NCBI RefSeq assembly: GCF_022179305.1
Contig: NZ_BPQP01000049.1
Coordinates: forward strand, 1 to 64,000
DNA from: Methylobacterium iners
GTDB taxonomy: Bacteria; Pseudomonadota; Alphaproteobacteria; Rhizobiales; Beijerinckiaceae
Reading direction: 5' to 3'
Length of the DNA stretch: 64,000 nt
Shown: piece after piece, positions 1-8,516 of the stretch
How positions within the stretch are numbered: position 1 is the first letter of the stretch
Layout of the letters: each line of letters opens with the position of its first letter
The notes under the pieces: model-generated
The model's database searches: none
The model's input: only the letters and a program-made list of their open reading frames with translations
What the model was told of the DNA's origin: nothing
Program-made: the position numbers and the translations under genes

Positions 1-466
1 GGCGCGCTGGGCGCCGTCCTCCTACAACTCGCAGCCCTGGCGCTTCCTCTACGCCCTGCGGGACACGCCCGATTGGCAGACGTTCTTCGACCTCCTCGTG
101 CCCGGAAACCAGAAATGGGTGAAGGACACCGGCGCCATCATCTTCCTCGTCTCCAACAGCCGCATGAAGGTGGGCGACGAGCTGAAGCCCTCGTGGAGCC
201 ACTCGCTCGATGCGGGGGCGGCCTCGGCGAACTTCCAGCTCCAGGCGATCCGGCAGGGCTGGCATGCTCACGGCATGACCGGGTTCGACCGTGACCGGGC
301 GGTGACCGCTCTCAACGTGCCCGAGGGCCACCGCGTCGAGGCCGCCTACGCGGTCGGACGCGCGATCGCGCCGTCCGAACTCACCCAGGAGCAGCGCGCC
401 CGCGAGGTGCCGAACAGCCGGCGCCCGATCACGGACTTCGTGTTCGCCGGCGGCTTCAAGGCCTGA
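1..466 (+). CDS. nitroreductase family protein, 5' end cut by the window
   Basis: The reading frame is open from base 2 and begins inside the conserved N-terminal FMN-binding stretch, readable as RWAPSSYNSQPWRF, which is typical of the nitroreductase (Oxd/NfnB-like) fold. The rest, about 154 residues, ends at TGA 464-466. Members are FMN-dependent NAD(P)H oxidoreductases of the cytoplasm. The C-terminal part (GFDRDRAVTALNVPEGHRVEAAYAVG) fits the family segment that precedes the last helix. The start codon and probably some 20-30 residues lie upstream of the window. The physiological substrate cannot be told from sequence. The next gene starts 9 bp after the stop, so the two may be co-transcribed. 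Confidence 0.85.
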   Translation, partial: ARWAPSSYNSQPWRFLYALRDTPDWQTFFDLLVPGNQKWVKDTGAIIFLVSNSRMKVGDELKPSWSHSLDAGAASANFQLQAIRQGWHAHGMTGFDRDRAVTALNVPEGHRVEAAYAVGRAIAPSELTQEQRAREVPNSRRPITDFVFAGGFKA

Positions 467-475
467 GCGACGCCG

Positions 476-2095
476 GTGCTGCAAGCCGCCTCCACCTACG
501 ACGCCCTCGTCGCCGGCTTCGCGTGGTCGATCCCGAAGCGCTACAACATCGGCGTCGACATCTGCGACCGCTGGGCCACGCGCGACCCAGGGCGGGCGGC
601 AATCCTGGAGGTCTCGGCCGAGGGCGGCATCGCGACCACGACCTTCGCGGGGTTGCGCGACGCCTCGAACCGGCTCGCGAGCGCCCTGAGCGGCCGGGGC
701 GTCGGCACCGGGGATCGGATCGCGGTGCTGCTTCCGCAATCGGCCGCCGTGGTGATCGCCCATGCGGCGGCCTACAAGCTCGGTGCGATCGCCCTGCCGC
801 TGGCCGGCCTGTTCGGGCCTGACGCCCTGCGCTACCGGCTTCGTGATGCGGGCGCGCGGGCGCTGATCACCGACGGGTCGGGCTTGCGCAAGCTCGCCGG
901 CATCCGCGCCGGGCTGCCCGATCTCGACACCGTCGTGTCCCTGGATGGCGCCGGGGAGGGGGCCCTCGACTACGCGGCGCTTGCCGCGGGCGGCGATCCC
1001 GCGTTCGAGCCCGTGGTGACGGAGGCCGACGATCCGGCCCTGATGATCTACACCTCGGGCACCACAGGCCCCGCCAAGGGCGCATTGCACGCCCACCGCG
1101 TCCTGCTCGGCCACCTGCCGGGCTGGGCGATGATGCACGACTTCCCGCCGCGACCCGGCGACCTGATGTGGACACCCTCCGACTGGGCCTGGGCCGGCGG
1201 TCTCCTCAACGTCGTGATGCCGAGCCTGCATCACGGCGTGCCGGTGGTAGCGCAGCCCCATGCCCGGTTCGCACCGGAGGCGGCGCTGGGACTGATCCAG
1301 GACCTTGGCATCACCAACGCCTTCCTGCCGCCGACCGCCCTGAGAATGCTGCGCAGCGTGGCGAAGCCGCGCGAGCGCTTCGACCTGACGCGCCTTCGCA
1401 ACATCGCCTCGGCCGGCGAGGCGCTGGGGCCGGAGACCTTCGCCTGGGCGGAGCGGGAGCTCGGCCTCACCATCGGCGAGGCCTATGGGCAGACGGAGTG
1501 CAACCTGGTGCTCGCCGCCTGCCGCGAAGCGGGCGTGGCGCGTCCCGGCTCGACCGGGCGGCCGGTGCCCGGCCACCGCGTCGCGATCCTGCGGCCGGAC
1601 GGCAGCGAGGCCGACATCGACGAGCCGGGCGAGATCTGCGTCGCGCGTCCCGACCCGGTGATGTTCCTGCGGTACTGGAACCAGCCGGAGGCAACAGAAA
1701 GGAAGTTCTCCGGCGACTGGATGCTCACCGGCGATCAGGCCCGGCGGGATGCCGACGGCTACGTCCACTTCGTCGGCCGCGAGGACGACCTCATCACCTC
1801 GGCGGCCTACCGCATCGGTCCGACCGAGATCGAAGATTGCCTGGGCAGTCACCTGGCCGTGGCGCTTGCCGCCGTCATCGGCAAGCCGGACGCCCTGCGC
1901 ACACAGATCGTGAAGGCCTTCGTGGTGCTGCGGCCTGGCTTCCCGCCCTCGGAGGCGCTCGCCGCGGAGATCCAGGCCTTCGTGCGCGAGCGGCTTTCGG
2001 CTCACGAGTACCCGCGCGAGATCGCCTTCCGCGAAAACCTGCCGATGACGACGACGGGCAAGATCATCCGGCGGCAGCTGCGGGATGAGGGATAG
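476..2095 (+). CDS. AMP-binding acyl-CoA synthetase (acetyl/medium-chain type)
   Basis: A 539-residue member of the ANL adenylate-forming superfamily, which activates a carboxylic acid with ATP and transfers it to CoA. Visible motifs in order: P-loop YTSGTTGPAKG (about residue 194), the A5 motif GEAYGQTE (about 335), the hinge region TGDQARRDADGYVHFVGR (about 416) and the C-terminal catalytic lysine in TTTGKIIRRQL. The protein resembles the short AcsA-like synthetases that act on propionate, butyrate or medium-chain acids rather than true Acs, which is about 650 residues; the exact substrate is unknown. The start is GTG 476, 9 bp after the preceding gene, and no in-frame ATG precedes the conserved N-terminus (TYDALVAGFAWSIPKRYN). 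Confidence 0.9.
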   Translation: MLQAASTYDALVAGFAWSIPKRYNIGVDICDRWATRDPGRAAILEVSAEGGIATTTFAGLRDASNRLASALSGRGVGTGDRIAVLLPQSAAVVIAHAAAYKLGAIALPLAGLFGPDALRYRLRDAGARALITDGSGLRKLAGIRAGLPDLDTVVSLDGAGEGALDYAALAAGGDPAFEPVVTEADDPALMIYTSGTTGPAKGALHAHRVLLGHLPGWAMMHDFPPRPGDLMWTPSDWAWAGGLLNVVMPSLHHGVPVVAQPHARFAPEAALGLIQDLGITNAFLPPTALRMLRSVAKPRERFDLTRLRNIASAGEALGPETFAWAERELGLTIGEAYGQTECNLVLAACREAGVARPGSTGRPVPGHRVAILRPDGSEADIDEPGEICVARPDPVMFLRYWNQPEATERKFSGDWMLTGDQARRDADGYVHFVGREDDLITSAAYRIGPTEIEDCLGSHLAVALAAVIGKPDALRTQIVKAFVVLRPGFPPSEALAAEIQAFVRERLSAHEYPREIAFRENLPMTTTGKIIRRQLRDEG

Positions 2096-2098
2096 CGC

Positions 2099-2308
2099 TC
2101 AGTAGTGGGGCGGGGGCGACTCCGTCCCGGTCGGGCTGCGCGTCCCCGCCTCCTCGAACTGATCCTGTAGCGCAGCGACCTGCCGGCGCAGCCGGTCGAT
2201 CAGGCGCCATTGCTCTGTGATCGTCCGGTTGAGATCCTCGATCGTCGCCTCCTGTTCGGTCAGGCGAATCTCGAGGGTGTCGATACGGGGTGCGAGCGTG
2301 TCGCTCAT
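2099..2308 (-). CDS. slyX: SlyX family protein
   Basis: A 69-residue protein that is almost entirely one amphipathic coiled coil (RIDTLEIRLTEQEATIEDLN followed by RLIDRLRRQVAALQDQF), ending in the family signature of a Pro-rich tail with a final PPHY. SlyX proteins are small conserved cytoplasmic proteins of unknown function. Length and the PPHY terminus fit the family well. The gene converges on the acyl-CoA synthetase with only 3 bp between the two stop codons. Confidence 0.88.
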   Translation of the reverse strand: MSDTLAPRIDTLEIRLTEQEATIEDLNRTITEQWRLIDRLRRQVAALQDQFEEAGTRSPTGTESPPPHY

Positions 2309-2420
2309 CGCGGAGGGTCCCAGCCAGAAGGTCGGCCGGGATTACAGCCTACGGCGCCGGCCGGATACGCTCCGACCGGCGCCGCGCGACGCAGGACGCC
2401 CCGATAGGTCCGCTGATGCT

Positions 2421-2864
2421 TCAAGCCGCGGCCTGCTCCTCGTCGAGGACCATCGCGTGCAGCACCTCGAAGATGCGCTCGCCGGAGAGGCGCGAGAAGT
2501 CGAAGCCGCTCTCGCCCGCGATCGACCCGTAGCGCGCCTCGTCGGCGTCGGAGCCGCCGACATAGGCCATGGACCAGACGGGGAAGCCGCGCGCCTCGGC
2601 CGGGCCGAAGGAGAGCAGGGTGACTTCACCGTGGCGCGCGTCCTGCTGGATGCGCTCGAAGGTTGTCTCCACGGCGCCCTGCGGGCCTTCGAGAACCTGG
2701 GCGAAGCAGCCCTTGTTGAACATCAGCGCCCCGGTCACCCCGACGCGATCGTTGTTCACCTGGCTCGTCGCCAGGATCTGGGCGACCTCCCGGTCCATCG
2801 CTTCGGGCGCAGCGGTGAGACAATTCCGGCTGTAATAGACTAGCCGATGCAGGGTCTCGGTCAC
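2421..2864 (-). CDS. stand-alone BLUF blue-light photoreceptor
   Basis: The 147-residue protein holds one BLUF domain (about residues 5-100), which binds FAD non-covalently and signals through a hydrogen-bond switch. The essential residues are present: Tyr10 in RLVYYSR, Asn38 in VNNDRVGVTG, Gln56 in CFAQVLEGP, and Trp97 in FPVWSMAY. The remaining C-terminal 45 residues are helical and carry no output domain, so this is a short BLUF protein that must act on a partner. The start is GTG 2864, preceded by GAGGAGA at good spacing; the ATG at 2871 overlapping that site is out of frame. It follows the GGDEF-EAL gene by 40 bp on the same strand, so co-transcription is very likely and that enzyme is the obvious partner (inference). 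Confidence 0.93.
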   Translation of the reverse strand: MTETLHRLVYYSRNCLTAAPEAMDREVAQILATSQVNNDRVGVTGALMFNKGCFAQVLEGPQGAVETTFERIQQDARHGEVTLLSFGPAEARGFPVWSMAYVGGSDADEARYGSIAGESGFDFSRLSGERIFEVLHAMVLDEEQAAA

Positions 2865-2904
2865 GATTCCATCTCCTCGTTGACTGTCTCGGTTCGGCGT
2901 GGCG

Positions 2905-4563
2905 TCAGGCGACCCGCGCGGCGATGAAGGCGCGGGCGGCCTCGGGCGTGAGGGGGCGGCTGATCAGGTAGCCCTGGGCCTCGGTGCAGCCCTCGGCCCG
3001 GATGCGCGCCAGCTGCTCGGGCGTCTCGACGCCCTCGGCGATCGTGGTCATGCCGAAGCTCGAACCGAGGCTCGTGACCGCGCGGATGATGGCCGCGCTG
3101 TCGCGGTCGCTCGCCATGCTGCGCACGAAGGACTGATCGATCTTGATCTTGTCGAAGGGGAATTTCTGCAGGTAGCTCAAGGACGAATAGCCGGTGCCGA
3201 AATCGTCCATGGACACCCGCACACCGAGCTCGCGCAGGCCGTTCAGCACGGCGAGCACGGCGTCCGTGTCCTCCAACAGGGCGCCTTCGGTGATCTCCAG
3301 CTCGAGGCGGGCCGCCGCGAGGCCCGAGCCCGCCAGCGCCGAGGTCACGGTGTCAAGGAGCCGCGAGCCCCGGAACTGCACGGCCGAGAGGTTCACGGCG
3401 ATCGTGATGGAATCCGGCCAGAGAGCGGCCTCGCGGCAGGCGGTGCGCAGAACCCACTCGCCGATCGGCGTGATCAACCCGATTTCTTCGGCAAGCGGGA
3501 TGAAATCGGCCGGCGAGACGAGGCCGCGGTCGGGATGCCGCCAGCGCAGCAGCGCCTCGAACCCGACGACCGTATCCCCCTCGATCCGCGTCTGAGGCTG
3601 GTAGACGAGCTCGAACTCCTTCAGGGCGAGCGCCTTCCGGAGATCGATCTCAAGGCCGCGGCGCGCCTGCATCCGCTCGTCCATCTCGGGCTTGAAGAAG
3701 CGGAAGGTGCCGCGTCCGTCCGCCTTGGCTCGGTAGAGCGCGAGGTCGGCATTGCGCAGGAGCGTGTCCGCGCTCAGGCCGTCCTCCGGAACGAGAGCGA
3801 TGCCCACGCTCGTGCCGATATTGAGCATGTGCCCCTGCGCCACGTAGGTGCGGCCGATGAGATCCACGAGGCGCCGGGCCAGCGCATCCGCCGCCTGCGG
3901 CTGCTCGCCCCCGATCTGCAGGATGGCGAACTCGTCGCCGCCGAGCCGGGCGACCACGTCGCCCTCGCGCACCGCGCTGCGCAGGCGCTGCGCCACCATC
4001 TTGAGGAGCGCATCACCCACGGGGTGGCCGAGGGTGTCGTTGACCGCCTTGAACCGGTCGAGGTCGAGGCAGACCAGCGCCGCCTGTCCCCCTTCCCGCT
4101 GAACGGCCGCGAGGAACGCCTTCAGGCGCTCGTCGAGTTCGCCGCGGCTCGCGAGACCCGTGAGGCCATCCCGCTGATCGATCCGGTTGGCCGCGCGATG
4201 GTGCGTCACGTCGTCGAGCGTCACCACCCAGCCGCCGTCGTTCCGGGCTCGTGCCGTGAGGGCGAGGGCCCGGCCCTCATTCTCCTCGACGACGCAGGGG
4301 CGGTCCGACCCCGCCGCCGTGATCCGGCACAAGGCCGCGGCGGCTTCGGTGCTCCAGCGCCCGATCCTGACGAGTTCCTTCCCGAGAGCGTCGAGCGTCA
4401 GCCCCGCAGCGTCGATCGGCGCGAGGATCGCGCTGGCCAGCGTATTGGCGAAGACGACGTCGCCGAGCCGGCCGAGGACGAGAACGCCGACGGCCAGATC
4501 CTCGATGAGCGACCCCGGATCGGAGTATCCCACCGGGTGCGCGCGGACGATCTGAGCTGGCAT
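2905..4563 (-). CDS. bifunctional GGDEF-EAL c-di-GMP signalling protein with N-terminal PAS-like domain
   Basis: A 552-residue cytoplasmic protein: a PAS-like sensor region (about 12-115), a diguanylate cyclase domain with an intact GGDEF active site in ARLGGDEFAIL and an intact RxxD product-inhibition site (REGD) five residues before it, and a phosphodiesterase EAL domain with FEALLRWRHP, AVNLSAVQF, LEITEGALLED, MDDFGTGYSSL, EGVET and QGYLISRPL. Both active sites look intact, so it could make and degrade c-di-GMP. There is no membrane segment. The gene lies upstream of, and reads into, the BLUF gene; in BlrP1 of Klebsiella a BLUF and an EAL domain are fused in one protein, and this pair looks like a split version (inference). 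The start ATG 4563 follows a 456-bp gene-free stretch that probably holds its promoter. Confidence 0.95.
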   Translation of the reverse strand: MPAQIVRAHPVGYSDPGSLIEDLAVGVLVLGRLGDVVFANTLASAILAPIDAAGLTLDALGKELVRIGRWSTEAAAALCRITAAGSDRPCVVEENEGRALALTARARNDGGWVVTLDDVTHHRAANRIDQRDGLTGLASRGELDERLKAFLAAVQREGGQAALVCLDLDRFKAVNDTLGHPVGDALLKMVAQRLRSAVREGDVVARLGGDEFAILQIGGEQPQAADALARRLVDLIGRTYVAQGHMLNIGTSVGIALVPEDGLSADTLLRNADLALYRAKADGRGTFRFFKPEMDERMQARRGLEIDLRKALALKEFELVYQPQTRIEGDTVVGFEALLRWRHPDRGLVSPADFIPLAEEIGLITPIGEWVLRTACREAALWPDSITIAVNLSAVQFRGSRLLDTVTSALAGSGLAAARLELEITEGALLEDTDAVLAVLNGLRELGVRVSMDDFGTGYSSLSYLQKFPFDKIKIDQSFVRSMASDRDSAAIIRAVTSLGSSFGMTTIAEGVETPEQLARIRAEGCTEAQGYLISRPLTPEAARAFIAARVA

Positions 4564-5019
4564 GCGAGGGACCCGATGGAAGGACGTTCCTCCAGCTTGA
4601 CCGGGGAATACTAAGGATCGGTCAATCGGGAGCTCTCGCCACGCGCTCGGCAGAGGGAAAATCGCTCGATGCCGAAAGCAACTCCAACGTAGTGCCGAGA
4701 ATTTAGCGCTTCCCCAGGTCGATGCTGCCCTGGGCCTCCCCGCTCACTCACGACAAAGTGATCTTTCTCCTATCATTTGTTACGTTGCGTTACTCGCCTG
4801 TCGGAGGCGCTTTCTAGAAGTTGGTGAATGATCCGGCATCGGGTCGAGCGGCCTCCGCCTTGAGGGACGGGTGCCCTCAAAACGACGCTCGGCATCCCGC
4901 GCAATCCTAATCGATCCGTCTCGCCCACCTCATCCCGAGACGGTCTGGCGCGAGGGAGGCTCCATTCTCGCCGATGGCTCCTCGCGGCTTGCCGCGGGGC
5001 CTGCCGCCCGGACGAGTGA
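4564..5019. other. gene-free stretch upstream of the GGDEF-EAL/BLUF operon
   Basis: No credible gene is seen. The left part holds a 29-bp dyad (listed separately). A less GC-rich part (about 4670-4815) has several TTT/TCAT runs and is the likeliest promoter zone for the minus-strand operon. Close to the polA stop there is a GC-rich hairpin, CGCGGC-TT-GCCGCG at 4983-4996, that could end polA transcription on the minus strand, but no T-run follows it. Confidence 0.5.
4597..4625 (-). promoter_or_regulatory. 29-bp inverted repeat upstream of the GGDEF-EAL gene
   Basis: The arms TTGACCG (4597-4603) and CGGTCAA (4619-4625) are perfect 7-bp inverted repeats separated by 15 bp, so their centres lie about two helical turns apart. 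The site is 34 bp before the ATG at 4563. This fits a dimeric regulator bound at or downstream of the promoter; the regulator is unknown. Confidence 0.4.
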
Positions 5020-8000
5020 TCAATGCGCCTCCTCCCAGTTCAAGGCCGCCCGCGCCTCCACGACCAGCGGCACCCGCAGCGTCAGGGCCGGCGCCGGGGC
5101 CTCGACCATGATGCGGGAGATCACCGGGAGCGCCTTGTCGACCTCCTCCTCGGACGCCTCGAACACCAGTTCGTCGTGGACCTGCAGCAGCATGCGCACG
5201 TTCAGCCGCTCGGCGCGCAGCGCCTCCTCCATCCGGATCATCGCCCGGCGGATGATGTCGGCCGCCGTGCCCTGGATGGGGGCATTGATCGCCTGGCGCT
5301 CAACGCTGGCGCGCTCCTGCGGGTTGTTCGAGCGGATCTGCGGGTAGTGGCAGACCCGGCCGAACAGGGTCGTGACGTAGCCCTTGTCGCGACAGAGCCG
5401 CTTGGTGTCGTCGATATAGGCGCGGATGCCTGGGAAGCGCTCGAAATACTGCTTGATGAAGGCGGAGGCCTCCTCGCGGCCGATGCCGAGGCGATCCGCC
5501 AACCCAAAGGCCGAGATGCCGTAGATGATGCCGAAATTGATCGTCTTGGCCCGCCGGCGCAGGTCGGGCGTCATGTCCTTGAGCGCGACGCCGAACATGG
5601 CCGAGGCGGTGGCCGCGTGGATGTCGATGCCGTCCTCGAAGGCTTGGCGGAGCTGGGGGATGTCGGCGATGTGGGCAAGCAGCCTGAGCTCGATCTGGCT
5701 GTAATCGGCCGAGATCAGCTTGTTACCCTCCGCGGCCACGAAGGCGCGGCGGATGCGGCGGCCTTCCTCCGTGCGGATCGGGATGTTCTGCAGGTTCGGA
5801 TCGGATGACGACAGCCGCCCCGTCGTGGTGGCGGCGAGCGCGAAGGAGGTGTGGACCCGGTCGGTTTCGCGGTCGGCGTGCTGCTGCAGCGTGTCAGTGT
5901 AGGTCGATTTCAGCTTCGAGAGCTGGCGCCATTCGAGGATCTTCTTCGGGAGCGGATGGCCGGCTTGGGCCAGCTCCTCCAGCAGCGTCGCCGGCGTCGC
6001 CCATTGGCCGGACGGCGTCTTTTTCGCGCCGGGCAGGCCCATCTTGCCGAACAGGATGTCGCCGATCTGCTTGGGGGAGGAGACCTGGAACTTCTCGCCC
6101 GCGTCCTCCTGGATCTCCTCCTCCAGCCGCGCCAGGATCTGCGAGAAATCGCCGGAGAGCCGACTCAGCATGTTGCGGTCGACGCGGATGCCGCAGGCCT
6201 CCATCCGGGCGATCACCGGCAAGAGCGGCCGCTCCAGGGTCTCGTAGACGGTGAGCCGCCGCTCGGCGACGAGGCGGGGCTTCATCATCCGCCACAGGCG
6301 CAAGGTGACGTCCGCGTCCTCGGCGGCGTAGGCCGTCGCCTTGTCGAGCGGCACCTTGTCGAAGGTGACCTTGGCCCGGCCGGTGCCGGCGACCTCGGCG
6401 AAGGTGATCGGCTGATGGCCGAGATGACGGCGGGCGAGCTCGTCCATGCCGTGCCCGCCCTTGCCGGCGTCGAGCACGTAGGAGATCAGCATGGTGTCGT
6501 CGAAGGGCGTGATCCGGATGTCGTGGCGCGCCAGCATGACCCAATCGTATTTCAGGTTCTGCCCCACCTTGAGGACGCCGGGGTTCTCCAGCAGCGGCTT
6601 GAGGCGGGCGAGCGCGGTCCTCAGAGGAATCTGGCCCGGCAGGAGGTCGGCCCCATCGGAGCCGAGGCCGCCGGCGAAGAGGTCGCCGCCCTTCTCGTCC
6701 TTCACGTGCGCCAGCGGGATGTAGGCCGCGCGCCCCGGCGCGGTGGCGAGCGACACGCCGACGAGCCCGGCATTGTTGGCGTCGAGCGAATCCGTCTCGG
6801 TGTCGACGGCGATGACGCCCGCCTCCTCGCATTCCGCGATCCAGGCATCGAGCTGCTCGACCGTCGTGACGGTCTCGTAGGATTCCGTGTCGAAGGGCTT
6901 GGTCGATTCCGCCGCGCGCGCCGCGACGAGGTTCGAGGGCGTCGGCTCCGCCGGCGGGCGGGGCTTGGCCGGTGCGTCGGGCAGGTTGAGATCCGCGAAG
7001 GGATCGACCTCCGGCGGGCCGGCGCCCTCCGGCCGGTCCATGCCGCCGGCCGCGGTCTCCGGATCGGGGGGCACGCTGTCGCCGAAGAAGGGCACGGCAT
7101 CGCTGCCGCCGGCGCCGTTGGCGTAGGCGTGCGGCGTGCCGCCGGGCAGGAGCGCCGGATCGGGCTTCACGGCCTCGGGGTCGACATGAAGCATCTGCGC
7201 GATGCGCCGGGTGAGCGTGTTGAACTCCATGGCCTTGAGGAAGCCGACGAGCTTCTGCGGATCAGGCTGCGGCAGCCGCAGGTCGTCGAGGGGCACGGGG
7301 ACGGGCACGTTCTCCTCGAGCGCCACGAGTTTTCGCGAGAGCCGCGCCTGATCGATGCTGGCGAGCAGCGTCTCGCGGCGCTTGGGCTGCTTGATCTCGC
7401 CGGCCCGCTCGAGGAGCTGCTCCAGGCTGCCGTATTCCTTGATCAGCGCGGCGGCCGTCTTGAGGCCGATGCCGGGCACGCCGGGCACGTTGTCCGAGGT
7501 GTCGCCGATCAGCGCGAGCGCGTCGCCGATCTGGCCCGGGCTCAGCCCCTCCCACTTGGCGATGATCGCCTCGACGTCGAGGTTTCGCTCGGGCCGGTAG
7601 CCCGGCTTGCCCTTGGCGCCGGACTCGAAGTCGTAGAACCGCACCAGGGGCCCGACGAGCTGCATCAGGTCCTTGTCGGACGAGACGATGATGACGCCCG
7701 CGCCCCGCGCCTCGGCCTGGCGCGCATAAGTCGCGATAAGGTCGTCGGCCTCGTAGCGCTCCAGTTCGATCGGCATCAGGCCGAAGGCCCGCACCGCATC
7801 GCGCATCAAGGGCATCTGACGCTTGAGGTCGTCCGGCGCGTCGGGGCGATGGCCCTTGTAGTCGGGGAAGAGTTCCTTGCGGAACGAGCCCTCCGACTTG
7901 TCGAAGACGATGGCGAGGTGCGTCGGCTTGATGCCGGCCGCCCCGTCCTGCACGAACTGGGCGATCTTGGTGCAGAACAGCCGCACCGCGCCGGTCGGCA

Positions 8001-8136
8001 GCCCGTCGGAGGGGCGGGTGTTGTACTTCTGGTCCTGGTTGATCGACTGGAAGTAGGCCCGGAAGATGAAGGACGAGCCGTCCACCAGGATGAACTGGTC
8101 GCCGGGGCCGACGGGTGGATTCGAGGCAGCAGACAT
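5020..8136 (-). CDS. polA: DNA polymerase I with 5'-3' and 3'-5' exonuclease domains
   Basis: A 1,038-residue PolA. The N-terminal FEN-type 5' nuclease (about 10-300) carries YEADDLIATYA and SDKDLMQLV. The proofreading exonuclease starts near residue 430 with the metal-binding DTETDSLD, so the 3'-5' activity looks retained. The polymerase domain has motif A ISADYSQIELRLLAH, motif B RRRAKTINFGIIYGIS and motif C QVHDELVFEA. It fills gaps after Okazaki-fragment processing and excision repair. It is about 110 residues longer than the E. coli enzyme; the excess is a Pro/Ala/Gly-rich linker (about 320-415) between the two exonuclease domains, common in Rhizobiales. Start ATG 8136 gives the usual start just before the nuclease domain. 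Confidence 0.97.
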   Translation of the reverse strand: MSAASNPPVGPGDQFILVDGSSFIFRAYFQSINQDQKYNTRPSDGLPTGAVRLFCTKIAQFVQDGAAGIKPTHLAIVFDKSEGSFRKELFPDYKGHRPDAPDDLKRQMPLMRDAVRAFGLMPIELERYEADDLIATYARQAEARGAGVIIVSSDKDLMQLVGPLVRFYDFESGAKGKPGYRPERNLDVEAIIAKWEGLSPGQIGDALALIGDTSDNVPGVPGIGLKTAAALIKEYGSLEQLLERAGEIKQPKRRETLLASIDQARLSRKLVALEENVPVPVPLDDLRLPQPDPQKLVGFLKAMEFNTLTRRIAQMLHVDPEAVKPDPALLPGGTPHAYANGAGGSDAVPFFGDSVPPDPETAAGGMDRPEGAGPPEVDPFADLNLPDAPAKPRPPAEPTPSNLVAARAAESTKPFDTESYETVTTVEQLDAWIAECEEAGVIAVDTETDSLDANNAGLVGVSLATAPGRAAYIPLAHVKDEKGGDLFAGGLGSDGADLLPGQIPLRTALARLKPLLENPGVLKVGQNLKYDWVMLARHDIRITPFDDTMLISYVLDAGKGGHGMDELARRHLGHQPITFAEVAGTGRAKVTFDKVPLDKATAYAAEDADVTLRLWRMMKPRLVAERRLTVYETLERPLLPVIARMEACGIRVDRNMLSRLSGDFSQILARLEEEIQEDAGEKFQVSSPKQIGDILFGKMGLPGAKKTPSGQWATPATLLEELAQAGHPLPKKILEWRQLSKLKSTYTDTLQQHADRETDRVHTSFALAATTTGRLSSSDPNLQNIPIRTEEGRRIRRAFVAAEGNKLISADYSQIELRLLAHIADIPQLRQAFEDGIDIHAATASAMFGVALKDMTPDLRRRAKTINFGIIYGISAFGLADRLGIGREEASAFIKQYFERFPGIRAYIDDTKRLCRDKGYVTTLFGRVCHYPQIRSNNPQERASVERQAINAPIQGTAADIIRRAMIRMEEALRAERLNVRMLLQVHDELVFEASEEEVDKALPVISRIMVEAPAPALTLRVPLVVEARAALNWEEAH

Positions 8137-8176
8137 CGAGGGCTAACGTTTTCCGACGAGAACCATTCCACCGATC

Positions 8177-8467
8177 TTACGGAGCCGAAGGCGCATCCAG
8201 CTCCGTGCGGCAGACCGCGATGATCTTCGGGAGTTCGTCGTGGACGGTCTTCCAGACGATGTCCAGCGCCACACGGTGATAGCCGTGACGGTAGAGATTC
8301 CCCGCGTCGGCAACGTCCCGCCGGGGAATTTGCGGATGCCGCGCCTTCGCTTCCGGGGCGAGCCTGCGGCTCGCTTCCGAAACGATTTCAAGGCAGCGGA
8401 CTACGGCATAAATGGTCCGCAGGTCGGCCGCGAAGGTCCCGAACGTCATTCCGCGGACGAAATCCAA
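8177..8467 (-). CDS. hepT: HepT-like (DUF86, HEPN) toxin of a HepT/MntA pair
   Basis: DUF86/HepT proteins are all-helical HEPN RNases. Here the conserved core is LYRHGYHRV, containing the RHxY motif, followed by the family ending VALDIVWKTVHDELP. The frame shown starts at TTG 8467, but it stays open upstream to overlap the stop of the mntA-like gene, and the residues encoded there (RELDAWEDILTNGEAALDF) match the usual N-terminus of the family. No ATG or GTG lies in that extension, so the real start may be a rare codon such as CTG 8527, coupled to translation of mntA. In known pairs the nucleotidyltransferase adenylylates a Tyr in the RHxY motif to neutralise the toxin. Confidence 0.72.
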   Translation of the reverse strand: MDFVRGMTFGTFAADLRTIYAVVRCLEIVSEASRRLAPEAKARHPQIPRRDVADAGNLYRHGYHRVALDIVWKTVHDELPKIIAVCRTELDAPSAP

Positions 8468-8516
8468 GGCCGCCTCGCCATTCGTCAGGATGTCTTCCCA
8501 CGCATCGAGCTCGCGA

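Noticed and set aside
2899-4614. 571-codon plus-strand frame opposite the GGDEF-EAL gene
   Set aside because: Antisense of a gene with clear GGDEF and EAL motifs; no pattern of its own.
4871-5347. Plus-strand 158-codon frame between the GGDEF-EAL gene and polA
   Set aside because: It overlaps the polA 3' end, is Ser/Arg-rich and has no pattern or ribosome site.
5851-8223. 790-codon open frame on the plus strand opposite polA
   Set aside because: Antisense shadow of polA. The sequence is rich in Arg/Gly/Asp/Val-type shadow composition and has no domain. polA covers the same bases with all motifs.
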